A stretch of 64,000 bases of DNA, taken from positions 2,790,001 to 2,854,000 of the forward strand of contig NZ_CP102850.1 of the NCBI RefSeq assembly GCF_024734075.1. The letters run 5' to 3'. The DNA is from Gordonia mangrovi. GTDB taxonomy: Bacteria; Actinomycetota; Actinomycetes; Mycobacteriales; Mycobacteriaceae. The number at the start of each line of letters is the position of its first letter. Within the stretch, counting starts at the first letter, position 1. Below, one piece after another: positions 8,565 through 17,778 of the stretch. A program made the translations under genes and the position numbers. The notes under the pieces were generated by a model. The model did not search any database and was not told the origin of the DNA. It was given only the letters and a program-made list of their open reading frames with translations.

Positions 8565-8599
8565 CAGGTCAAACGGTCCCTTCACCGATTACGTGCATC

Positions 8600-8659
8600 T
8601 GCGCCAACTGCCGATGACGGCCCGGGTGGCAACCCCCGAGTTCATCGGCAGTTGGCGCA
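8600..8659. repeat. Perfect 18-bp inverted repeat between A2 and B2
   Basis: The arms 8600-8617 and 8642-8659 (TGCGCCAACTGCCGATGA and its complement) match perfectly around a 24-base GC-rich loop. It lies in the gap between two same-strand small genes. It could be an attenuating hairpin, an mRNA processing or stabilising stem, or the trace of a mobile element. No T tract follows. Confidence 0.7.
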
Positions 8660-8664
8660 ACTCT

Positions 8665-8799
8665 TCACAGTACGAAATAACCGAGTGCAAGGCCGAGTAA
8701 GAATGTAACAATGGGATAGGTGACGAACATGGACAGCCTGCCGGTGAAGTACCTCTTCGGCTGTTTCCAGTTCGGGGTATCGTCGTCGCGTTGATTCAA
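8665..8799 (-). CDS. Small single-helix membrane protein A2 (T7SS-effector cluster)
   Basis: A 44-residue protein with N-terminal RDDDTPNWKQPK and one membrane helix (MFVTYPIVTFLLGLALGYF). It is a paralogue of A1 with the same length. The only possible start is TTG 8799, because an in-frame stop lies two codons upstream; an AGGAA ribosome site sits nine to thirteen bases ahead. An overlapping 83-residue reading in another frame (8642-8893) is rejected because it lacks this conservation. Confidence 0.65.
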   Translation of the reverse strand: MNQRDDDTPNWKQPKRYFTGRLSMFVTYPIVTFLLGLALGYFVL

Positions 8800-8824
8800 G
8801 CTTGTTCAGTTCCTGACTCGCTAG

Positions 8825-8839
8825 ATTGAGTTGCTCAAT
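8825..8839. promoter_or_regulatory. Short palindrome upstream of A2
   Basis: ATTGAG-TTG-CTCAAT is a perfect 6-bp inverted repeat in the 104-base gap between B1 and A2, a locally AT-richer stretch. It could be an operator or part of an internal promoter for the A2-to-B3 genes. No firm -10/-35 pair was identified. Confidence 0.35.
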
Positions 8840-8903
8840 TTCGCTGTGTTTGTTCTGCGAACATCTGAGGTGCGCCCACGAAAGGACAGTCAAGATTGTC
8901 CTG

Positions 8904-9077
8904 TCAGGGCGACAGTTCGATTCCGAGGAAGACCCCGATGGTGAAAGTCACGATGGATGGAAGATTTTCCAGGTAAGTCCTGGTCCATGGCCACGTCCCT
9001 GACAACCAATATGACCACCCGCGTGACTGCGACGAGGCTTGGTGCCGGGGCCTGTGTCGACGGAGATTCTTAGACAT
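8904..9077 (-). CDS. Small single-helix membrane protein B1, coupled to the glycine-zipper protein
   Basis: A 57-residue protein with a basic N-terminus (KNLRRHRPRH), an aromatic middle (WSYWLSGTWPW) and one C-terminal membrane helix (LPSIVTFTIGVFLG). The ATG overlaps the stop of the 394-residue effector-like gene as TGATG, so the two are made in a fixed ratio. Immediate coupling to a putative membrane-active protein is the arrangement expected of a toxin-immunity or effector-chaperone pair. Function is inferred from context; no named family was recognised. Confidence 0.7.
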   Translation of the reverse strand: MSKNLRRHRPRHQASSQSRGWSYWLSGTWPWTRTYLENLPSIVTFTIGVFLGIELSP

Positions 9078-10261
9078 CAGTCGAATAGTCCTTTCACCCA
9101 TTTTCCAGCACTTGCGCCGACACTACTTCCGATCGCAGCGCCGATGCCTGCCCCGATCGCGGTGCCGACAGGCCCCGCAAATGAGCCAATAGCTGCGCCG
9201 GCCATGGCACCACCTGCCCATCCGCCACCGACTGCACCGACGATGGCAGCTGTGGTGTCGCCGCCGTCCTGCTCACCGTTCGCGAACTTTAGACCCTCGT
9301 CTGCGACTGTGACTCCCAACCCGACGATGTTGGCACCGCGGGCGAGGTTCTTCCCAATTGAACCGGCCCGAGCGATGTCGTCGGCGCTCATTCCCGCTCG
9401 GCTAGTGGAGTGGCGGCCCCCTGGCCTCTGTGTGTCGTACGCGTAATGCATGTCGTTGCCGCGTCGCTGAACGGTTGCGATTGCCCCAGTCACCGCCGGC
9501 CCAGCCAGACTCATCCCCTGCTCGAGTCCCAGCGCGTTCTTGATGTACGTCTCGCGCGAGGGATCGAGGCCGATGTCCTCGCCGGCCTTGAGTTGCTCCA
9601 ATTGCTCCGGGGTGAGGTTCATGGCGCGGAGGAATCTGCCGCGCTGCTCGGGGGTGGCGGTGCCGTTGCGGATTGCCTCGGCGTCCCCGGACCCCAGTGT
9701 GGAATCGATGATCCCGCGATTTGCGGCGGTCGCGGCCGGAGTCATGGCCGCGATCTCCGAGAGTGCGGAGTTGATCGCATCGCGTGCTGCTGTGACTTCA
9801 TCATCCGCTGCCGACCCGAGTGCGTGCAGGGCCGAGTGGTGTTCGTATGCCTTCCCCGCGTCGAACTCGGACGATTCCTCTGGTGCCCGTGCCGGATCGA
9901 AGTTCACCGTGTAGATGCGGCTCCCGCGATCCAGGATGTAGCCGTCGGCGTCCGCAAGAGTCGTTCGGTTGGCCAGCGCGGTCATCGCGCCGCGGATACT
10001 TGCCTGTCCGGCCGTCAGCGCCGCGGCGATATCGCCGTACTCGTCGCTGACACCCAAGATCCACTTGGTCAGTGCGGACGCCCGATCATCCGCCGGCGCC
10101 CGCGACTCACCGGTCCATTCATCGCGCGAGAGATCGAGAACCGGGTTCCCGGCTTTCGGCGCTTCCACCTCGAGATGGGCCTGCAACTGGACGATCCCGT
10201 TGGCGATGGACGTCATGACCTCGGGATTCCAGGCCGCGACCTCGTTGTAGCTCGGTGGCAT
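9077..10261 (-). CDS. Putative T7SS effector with glycine-zipper C-terminus
   Basis: A 394-residue protein. Residues 1-140 look mostly helical, with a WxG motif (W49-T-G51), recalling WXG100/LXG-like export domains. The middle (about 140-330) is helical and charged. Residues 338-394 form a Gly/Ala membrane-seeking segment with repeated GxxxG spacing (AIVGAVGGGWAGGAMAGAA, then GTAIGAGIGAAIG), ending in KWVKGLFD. Glycine-zipper ends of this type occur in pore-forming or depolarising toxins of T6SS and T7SS. No signal peptide is present, as expected for T7SS. The start overlaps the stop of the EspC-like gene and the stop overlaps B1. It could instead be a structural EspA-like protein; toxicity is not shown by sequence. 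Confidence 0.75.
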   Translation of the reverse strand: MPPSYNEVAAWNPEVMTSIANGIVQLQAHLEVEAPKAGNPVLDLSRDEWTGESRAPADDRASALTKWILGVSDEYGDIAAALTAGQASIRGAMTALANRTTLADADGYILDRGSRIYTVNFDPARAPEESSEFDAGKAYEHHSALHALGSAADDEVTAARDAINSALSEIAAMTPAATAANRGIIDSTLGSGDAEAIRNGTATPEQRGRFLRAMNLTPEQLEQLKAGEDIGLDPSRETYIKNALGLEQGMSLAGPAVTGAIATVQRRGNDMHYAYDTQRPGGRHSTSRAGMSADDIARAGSIGKNLARGANIVGLGVTVADEGLKFANGEQDGGDTTAAIVGAVGGGWAGGAMAGAAIGSFAGPVGTAIGAGIGAAIGSSVGASAGKWVKGLFD

Positions 10262-10656
10262 CAGTCGTGCTGCACCGACATCAAGACGCTGAACGGAACT
10301 GTGCGGTCGACTTGTTGGCCCTGACGGGTGGGGTAGGGCACAGCATCCCGGATTCGGGCAGCGCCGGCCTCATCGGTGTCGCCGGCTGTGTTCTTGGCGG
10401 CGAGCACCAGCTCGGAGAACGCCGACACCGTCCCCGAGACGTTCTCGAGTGAAGTGGCGATTGTGTCGTCCGCGCTCGCGGCCACCGCGGACATGTCGCT
10501 CGTCGCTCCCGTGAACTGGCCGGCGAGTTCACTGAAGGTCGCCGTGGTGCCGTTGAGGCCCGCGAACGACGTGAGAGCCATGAGTCGTGAGGCGCACCGG
10601 GATATCTCCGTCGCTGCTGCTCCGAGAGACGTTGGGTCGACAATCAACTCCGACAT
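10261..10656 (-). CDS. EspC-like type VII secretion target
   Basis: A 131-residue helical protein opening with SELIVDPTSLGAAATEISRCAS, the pattern of the EspC/ESX-1 secreted protein family (DUF2580 type). Members are small helical-hairpin substrates that pair with a larger partner for export. ATG 10656 is chosen because a GGGGGGA ribosome site precedes it and the conserved domain begins there; the frame itself continues upstream without support. It is the first gene of the 7.6-10.7 kb cluster and is translationally coupled to the 394-residue partner. No ESX core genes (eccC, eccD, mycP) are in the window, so the secretion machine must be elsewhere. Confidence 0.78.
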   Translation of the reverse strand: MSELIVDPTSLGAAATEISRCASRLMALTSFAGLNGTTATFSELAGQFTGATSDMSAVAASADDTIATSLENVSGTVSAFSELVLAAKNTAGDTDEAGAARIRDAVPYPTRQGQQVDRTVPFSVLMSVQHD

Positions 10657-10856
10657 GGTTCCCCCCGACATTTCCCGACCTGACTTGTCCCCTCGAGCAC
10701 GATAACCCGACCTGGTGCCCCTCCTCGAATTCTGTCCACTTCGGGTCAGTCTGACGAACGACACGATCCGTCAGCTGTATGCACACCGCTCCGCCGGCGG
10801 AGCCACGGGTCTCGATGCGCGGCTCCCTCGTCGCCGCTCCTCGACCATCGGGAATC

Positions 10857-12032
10857 TCAGATCCCCAGCACACCCTTCATCAAATACGCCATCTCCGCGC
10901 CGAACTCGGGCCGGTGCATGCCCCGGCGCATGCGGATCGCGTCGTTGACCACAGACAGCGAGGCGTGCACGTCGACCGCCGCCTGTTCGCGGGAGAGTTC
11001 CGGGTCGGCCTGCATCAGCAGGTCGACCCAGCGCGCCACATATTTGCGCTGCACGTCGACGAGATCCGCGGCGTTGGGTTGGCCGGCGAGTGCGTAGGCG
11101 TTGTTGAACGACACCGACAGATCGGGCGTTGAGGTGATCACGTTGACATACGAATCAACCAGCAGCGCAAGCAGTTTGGCGGGATCTGACGTGGACGCGT
11201 AGGCGGCCATCACCCCGGCTTCGAGGCGGGTGGCACTGCGTTGGCCGATTCCGGAGAGGATCGCCAGCTTGGAGCTGAAGTGCTTGTAGACGCTGGGGCC
11301 GGTGATGCCCACCGCGCCGCCGATGTCATCGACGCCGACGCCGCTGTACCCGCGCTCGGCGAACAAGGCCGCGGCGGCGTCCAGGATCTCATCTCGCCGG
11401 GTGGGCACTCCGGCGCCGGGCGGAGGCGATGGAGGCAACGGCGGTGCCGATGCCGGGCGCAGGGCGATCACACGGCGGACCAGTCGGTCGATCTCGGTCA
11501 GCGCGCGAGTGGTCGAGAGCCGGGTGTTGTGCACCGACAGGCTGCCCGCCACACTCAGCACAGCCCAGGCGAGCGTGACCGCCTCCCGCTCGGACAGATC
11601 GGTGCCCTCGGCCAGCGCCGCGCCCCAGCGGTGCAGGATCGCCCGGGTGCGCAGCACCACCTCGCGGTTCTGTTCATCGGTCAGGTGTTGGCTGGCCCAA
11701 CGCCACAGTGACGTCGACTGTGGCCGTCGTACGCCCAGCGAACACACCGCCGCGATCAGTTCGGTCGGGTCGGTGGCGTCCGGCCTGGCGAGCGCCCGGT
11801 CGGTGCAGGTCTCGAGATCGTCGACCCCGGCGAGTACCGCAGCATCCAGCAGTGCCTGTTTGTCGTCGAAGTGCCGATACACCGACGGTGCGGTGACTCC
11901 GGCCGCCCGGGCGATGTCGGCCAGCGACACCTGGGTGTACCCGCGATCGGCGAACAGCACAGCGGCCTGCTCGACGAGCTGGCGCTTGCGGTCGGCCGGC
12001 CGGGTGCGCCGGGACGATTTATCGGGACTCAT
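10857..12032 (-). CDS. Tandem TetR-family regulator, probably of fadAB
   Basis: A 391-residue protein made of two TetR units. Each has a helix-turn-helix: SLADIARAAGVTAPSVYRHF in the first and GVDDIGGAVGITGPSVYKHF in the second, starting near residues 33 and 225, separated by a Pro-rich linker (PPLPPSPPPG). Two fused TetR units in one chain are unusual but known in Actinobacteria. It is divergent from the fadA-fadB operon across 129 bases, so it most likely represses that operon and itself, with an acyl-CoA or fatty acid as ligand; this is inference. ATG 12032 is chosen; an upstream ATG at 12053 would add seven residues. Confidence 0.85.
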   Translation of the reverse strand: MSPDKSSRRTRPADRKRQLVEQAAVLFADRGYTQVSLADIARAAGVTAPSVYRHFDDKQALLDAAVLAGVDDLETCTDRALARPDATDPTELIAAVCSLGVRRPQSTSLWRWASQHLTDEQNREVVLRTRAILHRWGAALAEGTDLSEREAVTLAWAVLSVAGSLSVHNTRLSTTRALTEIDRLVRRVIALRPASAPPLPPSPPPGAGVPTRRDEILDAAAALFAERGYSGVGVDDIGGAVGITGPSVYKHFSSKLAILSGIGQRSATRLEAGVMAAYASTSDPAKLLALLVDSYVNVITSTPDLSVSFNNAYALAGQPNAADLVDVQRKYVARWVDLLMQADPELSREQAAVDVHASLSVVNDAIRMRRGMHRPEFGAEMAYLMKGVLGI

Positions 12033-12161
12033 GGTTAATCGACCATAGCGCATATTTGACGTTACAAGGGAGCGCCTGACCACCTGCTATAGCCAAACAA
12101 GTTATTCCACGTTAGCCTTGAAGGGTAACCACACAAGGTTCATGCGAAAGGAACACTCAAC

Positions 12162-13373
<1,212 letters not shown>

Positions 13374-13408
13374 CCTTCCACTTCACAGAAAGGCATCTCA
13401 CAAACGCT

Positions 13409-15583
13409 ATGAGTGACAACATGATTGCCTGGGAGAAGGACGCCGACGGCGTCGTCGTCCTCACCATGGACGACCCCAACCAGGGCGCCAACACGATGAA
13501 CGCGCTCTACCAGGAGTCGATGGCGGCGACCGTCGACCGGCTGGAGGCCGAGAAGGACGACATCACCGGTGTCGTGCTCACCTCGGCGAAGAAGACCTTC
13601 TTCGCCGGCGGGGACCTCAAGCTGATGACCAGCGGACACGGCGACAAGACCAAGGAAGAGGTCGCCACCGAGATCACCAACAACACCAACGGCATGAAGA
13701 AGGTGTTGCGTCGTCTCGAGACTCTCGGCAAGCCGGTCGTCGCGGCCATCAACGGTGCCGCTCTCGGCGGTGGCCTGGAGATCGCGCTGCACACCCACCA
13801 CCGCGTGGCCGCGGACGTCAAGGGTGTCCAGATCGGTCTGCCCGAGTCCACCCTCGGCCTGCTCCCCGGTGGCGGCGGCGTGGTCCGCACCGTCCGTCTG
13901 CTCGGCATCCAGAACGCGTTGATGGGTGTCCTGCTGCAGGGCACCCGGTTCAACCCGACCAAGGCCAAGGAAACCGGTCTGATCGACGAGGTCGTCGGCT
14001 CCATCGAGGAATTGGTGCCCGCCGCCAAGGCCTGGATCGCCGCGAACCCCGAGGCCGCGCAGCCGTGGGATGTCAAGGGCTACAAGATGCCCGGCGGCAC
14101 CCCGACCAACCCGAAGCTGGCCGCGAACCTGCCGGCATTGCCGTCGTTGCTGCGTAAGCAGCTCAAGGGCGCGAACATGCCGGCCCCGCGCGCCATCATG
14201 GCCGCCGCGGTCGAGGGTGCCTACGTCGACGTCGACACCGCCGACATCATCGAGACGCGCTACTTCGTCTCGCTGGTCACCGGCCAGGTCGCGCAGAACA
14301 TGATCAAGGCGTTCTTCTTCGACCTGCAGCACATCAACGGTGGCGGATCGCGTCCGGAGGGCTACCCCAAGTACACCGCCAAGAAGGTCGGTGTCATCGG
14401 TGCGGGCATGATGGGTGCCGCTATCGCCTACGTGTCGGCCAAGGCCGGCATCGAGGTCGTGCTCAAGGACATCGACATCGAGGCCGCGAAGAAGGGCAAG
14501 GGCTACTCCGAGAAGCTCGAGGAGAAGGCACTCGCCAAGGGCAAGACCACGCAGGAGAAGAGCGACGCGCTGCTCGCCCGGATCCACCCGACCGTCGACC
14601 CCGAGGACTTCAAGGGTGTCGACCTCGTCATCGAGGCCGCCTTCGAGTCGGTCGAGGTGAAGAACAAGGTCTTCGCCGAGATCGAGGACATCGTCGAGCC
14701 GAACGCCATCCTGGGTTCCAACACCTCGACGCTGCCGATCACCATCCTCGCGCAGGGCGTCAAGCGCCAGGAAGACTTCATCGGCATCCACTTCTTCTCG
14801 CCGGTCGACAAGATGCCGCTGGTGGAGATCATCCGCGGTGAGAAGACCTCCGACGAGGTGCTCGCCAAGGTCGTCGACTACACCCTGCAGATCCGCAAGA
14901 CCCCGATCGTGGTGAACGACAGCCGTGGCTTCTTCACCAGCCGCGTCATCGGCACTTTCGTCAACGAGGCGATCGCCGCCGTCGGCGAGGGCGTCGAGCC
15001 GGCCTTCATCGAGCACGCGGGCGGCAAGGCCGGTTACCCGGCTCCGCCGCTGCAGCTGATGGACGAGCTGACCCTGACCCTGCCGCAGAAGATCCGCAAG
15101 GAGACCGAGGCAGCGCTCAAGGCCGAGGGCAAAGAGGTCCCGCAGCACGGTTCGTTCGGCGTCAGCGACTGGATGGTCGAGAACGGACGCACCGGCCGTA
15201 AGGACGGCGCGGGCTTCTACGACTACGACGAGAACGGCAAGCGTGGCCTGCTATGGCCGGGTATGCGTGACCACTTCAAGTCGGGCAGCAAGGTCATCCC
15301 GATGGAGGACATGGTCGAGCGCATGCTCTTCGCCGAGGCCCTCGAGACGGTGAAGTGCTTCGACGAGGGTGTGCTCACCTCCGTCGAGGACGCCAACATC
15401 GGTTCGATCTTCGGCATCGGTTTCCCGGCGTGGACCGGTGGTGTCATCCAGTACATCAACCAGTACGAGGGTGGACTGCAGGGCTTCGTCGACCGTGCCA
15501 AGGACCTGGCGAGCAAGTACGGCAGCAACTTCGAGCCGCCGCAGAGCCTGGTGGACAAGGCAGCCCGTGGTGAGAAGTTCTAG
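13409..15583 (+). CDS. fadB: Fatty-acid oxidation multifunctional protein (enoyl-CoA hydratase / 3-hydroxyacyl-CoA dehydrogenase)
   Basis: A 724-residue fusion. The N-terminal crotonase domain (to about residue 200) carries the oxyanion-hole segment FFAGGDLKLM and the conserved GAALGGGLEIAL. A Rossmann NAD-binding domain follows (KVGVIGAGMMGAAIAY) and then 3-hydroxyacyl-CoA dehydrogenase domains with the catalytic His region GIHFFSPVDKMPLVEII. It performs hydration and oxidation steps of beta-oxidation and passes product to FadA. ATG 13409 gives the usual N-terminus (MSDNMIAWEKDADGVVVLT); a second ATG at 13421 is possible. A clear terminator follows. Confidence 0.95.
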   Translation: MSDNMIAWEKDADGVVVLTMDDPNQGANTMNALYQESMAATVDRLEAEKDDITGVVLTSAKKTFFAGGDLKLMTSGHGDKTKEEVATEITNNTNGMKKVLRRLETLGKPVVAAINGAALGGGLEIALHTHHRVAADVKGVQIGLPESTLGLLPGGGGVVRTVRLLGIQNALMGVLLQGTRFNPTKAKETGLIDEVVGSIEELVPAAKAWIAANPEAAQPWDVKGYKMPGGTPTNPKLAANLPALPSLLRKQLKGANMPAPRAIMAAAVEGAYVDVDTADIIETRYFVSLVTGQVAQNMIKAFFFDLQHINGGGSRPEGYPKYTAKKVGVIGAGMMGAAIAYVSAKAGIEVVLKDIDIEAAKKGKGYSEKLEEKALAKGKTTQEKSDALLARIHPTVDPEDFKGVDLVIEAAFESVEVKNKVFAEIEDIVEPNAILGSNTSTLPITILAQGVKRQEDFIGIHFFSPVDKMPLVEIIRGEKTSDEVLAKVVDYTLQIRKTPIVVNDSRGFFTSRVIGTFVNEAIAAVGEGVEPAFIEHAGGKAGYPAPPLQLMDELTLTLPQKIRKETEAALKAEGKEVPQHGSFGVSDWMVENGRTGRKDGAGFYDYDENGKRGLLWPGMRDHFKSGSKVIPMEDMVERMLFAEALETVKCFDEGVLTSVEDANIGSIFGIGFPAWTGGVIQYINQYEGGLQGFVDRAKDLASKYGSNFEPPQSLVDKAARGEKF

Positions 15584-15615
15584 GGCGAAAAGTTCTGAGC
15601 TGACCTGAGCTGACG

Positions 15616-15654
15616 AAAGGGCCCCGTCCGGATTTGTTCCGGTCGGGGCTCTTT
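15616..15654 (+). terminator. Rho-independent-like terminator after fadB
   Basis: The arms AAAGGGCCCCGTCCGG (15616-15631) and CCGGTCGGGGCTCTTT (15639-15654) form a 16-bp GC-rich stem with two imperfect pairs, a 7-base loop and a short T run at the end. Confidence 0.75.
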
Positions 15655-15716
15655 GCCGTATGTCCGAGCCAGATGATGGTGGCCCGGATTTGCGGCGGTC
15701 ACGATCAGGGCGGCCG

Positions 15717-16574
15717 TCAGCGCACCAGGAACGCCGCGACCGTCGCCTCGAAGGCCTCCTTGGCCTCGATCATCACCCAGTGGCCGCACTGGGGGAACAC
15801 GTGTAACTCGGCGTCGGGGATCAGCCGCATCGGTACCATCGCCATGTCCGGTGGGCTGACCCGGTCGTCGCGGCCCCAGGTGAGCAGCGTCGGACAGGCG
15901 ACCTTGTGCATCATCGACCAGTAGGGCGGGGTGTCGGAGGCGGCCAGGAATTGCTGCTGCATCTCGAACGCCGCCGACCCGTACATCATCTGAGAGGTTT
16001 TCTGCGCGTCCGGATGGATCGCGGCCTGCCACCGTTCCTCGATGAGTTCCTCGGTGATCAGCTTGCGGTCGTAGACCATGGCCGACAGCCAGCGCACGAG
16101 TTTGTCGCGGCTCGGGTCGTCGGTGAACTCCTGCAACAAGCGCAGGCCCTCGCTCGGGCTCGGACTGAATACGTTGGGTCCGACCCCGCCGATGGTCACC
16201 AGCTTCTCGACGCGGTCGGGCTTCTTGATGGCGAGGTTGACGCCGACGACCCCGCCCATCGAGTTGCCGATCATTGGCGCGGACTCGATGCCGAGGGCGT
16301 CCATGAATCGGATCACCGACGACCCGGCGGTCAACACCGGGTGACCTTCGACTGGGTCGCTCACGCCGAAACCGGGAAATTCGATCACGTAGCAACGGTG
16401 GGTCTGCGTGAAGAACCCCAGATTGCCGCGGTAGTTGCGCCAGCCGGTCACACCCGGGCCGGAACCGTGCAGCAGCACCAGCGGTGGTGCCGACGGATCG
16501 CCGGCCTCGTGGTAGCGGAGTGTGCCCTGGTCGGTCGAGAGTTCGCGCTTGGTCGCGTCATAGGTGGCATCCAC
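15717..16574 (-). CDS. Alpha/beta hydrolase, meta-cleavage-product hydrolase type (HsaD/MhpC-like)
   Basis: A 285-residue alpha/beta hydrolase. The catalytic triad is the serine in the nucleophile elbow GNSMGG, the aspartate in WGRDDRVSP and the histidine in QCGHWVMIE; the oxyanion region LLHGSGPGVTGWRNY is typical of C-C bond hydrolases that open ring-cleavage products. HsaD of the steroid pathway is the nearest family I recognise, but no other hsa genes adjoin it, so it may act on another ring compound. A perfect KstR-type operator lies just ahead of its start, which supports a link to steroid metabolism. Confidence 0.85.
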   Translation of the reverse strand: MDATYDATKRELSTDQGTLRYHEAGDPSAPPLVLLHGSGPGVTGWRNYRGNLGFFTQTHRCYVIEFPGFGVSDPVEGHPVLTAGSSVIRFMDALGIESAPMIGNSMGGVVGVNLAIKKPDRVEKLVTIGGVGPNVFSPSPSEGLRLLQEFTDDPSRDKLVRWLSAMVYDRKLITEELIEERWQAAIHPDAQKTSQMMYGSAAFEMQQQFLAASDTPPYWSMMHKVACPTLLTWGRDDRVSPPDMAMVPMRLIPDAELHVFPQCGHWVMIEAKEAFEATVAAFLVR

Positions 16575-16584
16575 GAGATCAGGG

Positions 16585-16598
16585 TAGAACGTGTTCTA
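16585..16598. promoter_or_regulatory. KstR-type operator
   Basis: TAGAACGTGTTCTA is a perfect palindrome and matches the published KstR consensus TNNAACNNGTTNNA at every fixed position. KstR is the TetR-family repressor of cholesterol catabolism in Mycobacterium and Rhodococcus. The site is 11-24 bases upstream of the hydrolase ATG, a position suited to blocking transcription initiation. Confidence 0.75.
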
Positions 16599-16809
16599 GT
16601 TTGTTGTCACGGGGGCTACGTGACGCGGCGGGCTCGCTGCGCTCGCTCGTCGCTCCCCAGCCGGCTGGTGGGGGTAGGGTTCGTACGCTCGCGCGCTGCT
16701 ACTCCCTGAGGCGGCGCGAGTGTCCGTCGGGATCACCGGTGGGCCGGCTCGGATGGATTATCCAGTCGACGGCAGCGACTGGCGATGCTCGCGGACATTC
16801 GGGTCGGGC

Positions 16810-17766
16810 TCACCGCCCCATCGCGGCCGCGTCCTCTTCCCCGAATTGTTCCTCGAGCGCCTCCGGCGAGTAGTCGAGGTCGATCTCGGCGACGGGGCGC
16901 CCGCGTGCGGACTCGATGGCGCTGAGTCGACGCTGGCCGCGGTCGGCGGCGTAGACGAGGAACTCGTTGTTGTCGAGGCCGAAGGGCTGCTCCTCGAACT
17001 GCTCGTTGACCCAGTTGATCATGCCCAGAGCCAACGGCATGAGCTCCTCCATGCGCCCGGTGACCACATCCCACAGTGAGTCGTCGGCGGCCACGTGGCG
17101 GCGGCACGTGAACGTTCCCCACGCCATGTGTCGGCGCTCGTCGTTGCCGATGAATCTGATCAACGTCTGCATGCCGGGGAAGATCTGATGGCGCGAGCAC
17201 ACGGTCTGCCACGCGTAGTAGCCGGTCAGCGCCAGACTGCCTTCGATGACGTGGTTGTAGGTGACGCTGGCGCGGACCTGATTGCGCGGTGAGGGGTCGG
17301 TCTCGAGTGCATGCAGCGAGTTCGGCAGCTCGTCGTAGAACAGTTGCCGGTAGTAGGGATTGTCGGCGACGAAGGACTGCAGATCTCCGGTCAGCCCGAC
17401 CGCGTCCATCCACCAGCGAAAGACCTGGGTGTGTTTGGCCTCCTCGAAGCAGAACTGCGTCAGATACATCTCGTCGCCGAAGCGACCCTCGTCGGCCATG
17501 GCCTTCATGAACGGTTGGATGTCCTGGGTGACGGCTTCTTCGCCGGCGATGAACTGACTCACCAGGTAGGTGGTGCTGCGGCGCTGTTCGTCGGTGATGT
17601 CGGTCCAGTCCTGGGCGTCACGCGCGAAGTCGATCGCCGCCGGATCCCAGAACCGGGCATTGCCTTTGACGAAGAGTCGCAACGGAAACGAGTCCCAGTT
17701 GAGCCCCCCGCTGCGCAGTGACGCGAAGTCCGCGCGGGCGTGCGACTTGTGGTCGGCGAGAGTCAT
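16810..17766 (-). CDS. R2-like ligand-binding oxidase (R2lox)
   Basis: A 318-residue ferritin-like Mn/Fe oxidase, orthologous in appearance to M. tuberculosis Rv0233. The six metal ligands align as E76, E109, H112, E175, E210 and H213 (in GEEAV, FEEAKH, NHVIEG and NDERRH). V79 and Y170 are both present; these form the Val-Tyr ether cross-link that defines R2lox and separates it from ribonucleotide reductase R2. It binds a long-chain fatty-acid-like ligand; the physiological substrate is unknown. A GTG at 17775 is an alternative start. An AACGATCGTT palindrome lies just upstream. Confidence 0.93.
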   Translation of the reverse strand: MTLADHKSHARADFASLRSGGLNWDSFPLRLFVKGNARFWDPAAIDFARDAQDWTDITDEQRRSTTYLVSQFIAGEEAVTQDIQPFMKAMADEGRFGDEMYLTQFCFEEAKHTQVFRWWMDAVGLTGDLQSFVADNPYYRQLFYDELPNSLHALETDPSPRNQVRASVTYNHVIEGSLALTGYYAWQTVCSRHQIFPGMQTLIRFIGNDERRHMAWGTFTCRRHVAADDSLWDVVTGRMEELMPLALGMINWVNEQFEEQPFGLDNNEFLVYAADRGQRRLSAIESARGRPVAEIDLDYSPEALEEQFGEEDAAAMGR

Positions 17767-17778
17767 CGAGATCACCAG

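Noticed and set aside
8642..8893. An 83-codon open frame overlapping A2 on the same strand
   Set aside because: Its composition is unlike a protein family, and the overlapping 44-residue frame is conserved in A1, so that frame was called instead.
9077..10261. PE/PPE protein or full EspA
   Set aside because: No PE or PPE motif at the N-terminus and no clear EspA similarity; the glycine-zipper end points to a different class.
12033..12161. A specific TetR operator in the fadA promoter
   Set aside because: Repeated ACGTTA motifs are visible, but no convincing palindrome; no site is called.
16620..16720. GCTCGCTGCGCTCGCTCG-type stretch upstream of the hydrolase as a possible operator
   Set aside because: This resembles a common GAGCGAAGCGAGC-like repeat also seen inside the ABC ATPase gene at 46433, so it is more likely a dispersed repeat than a specific site.
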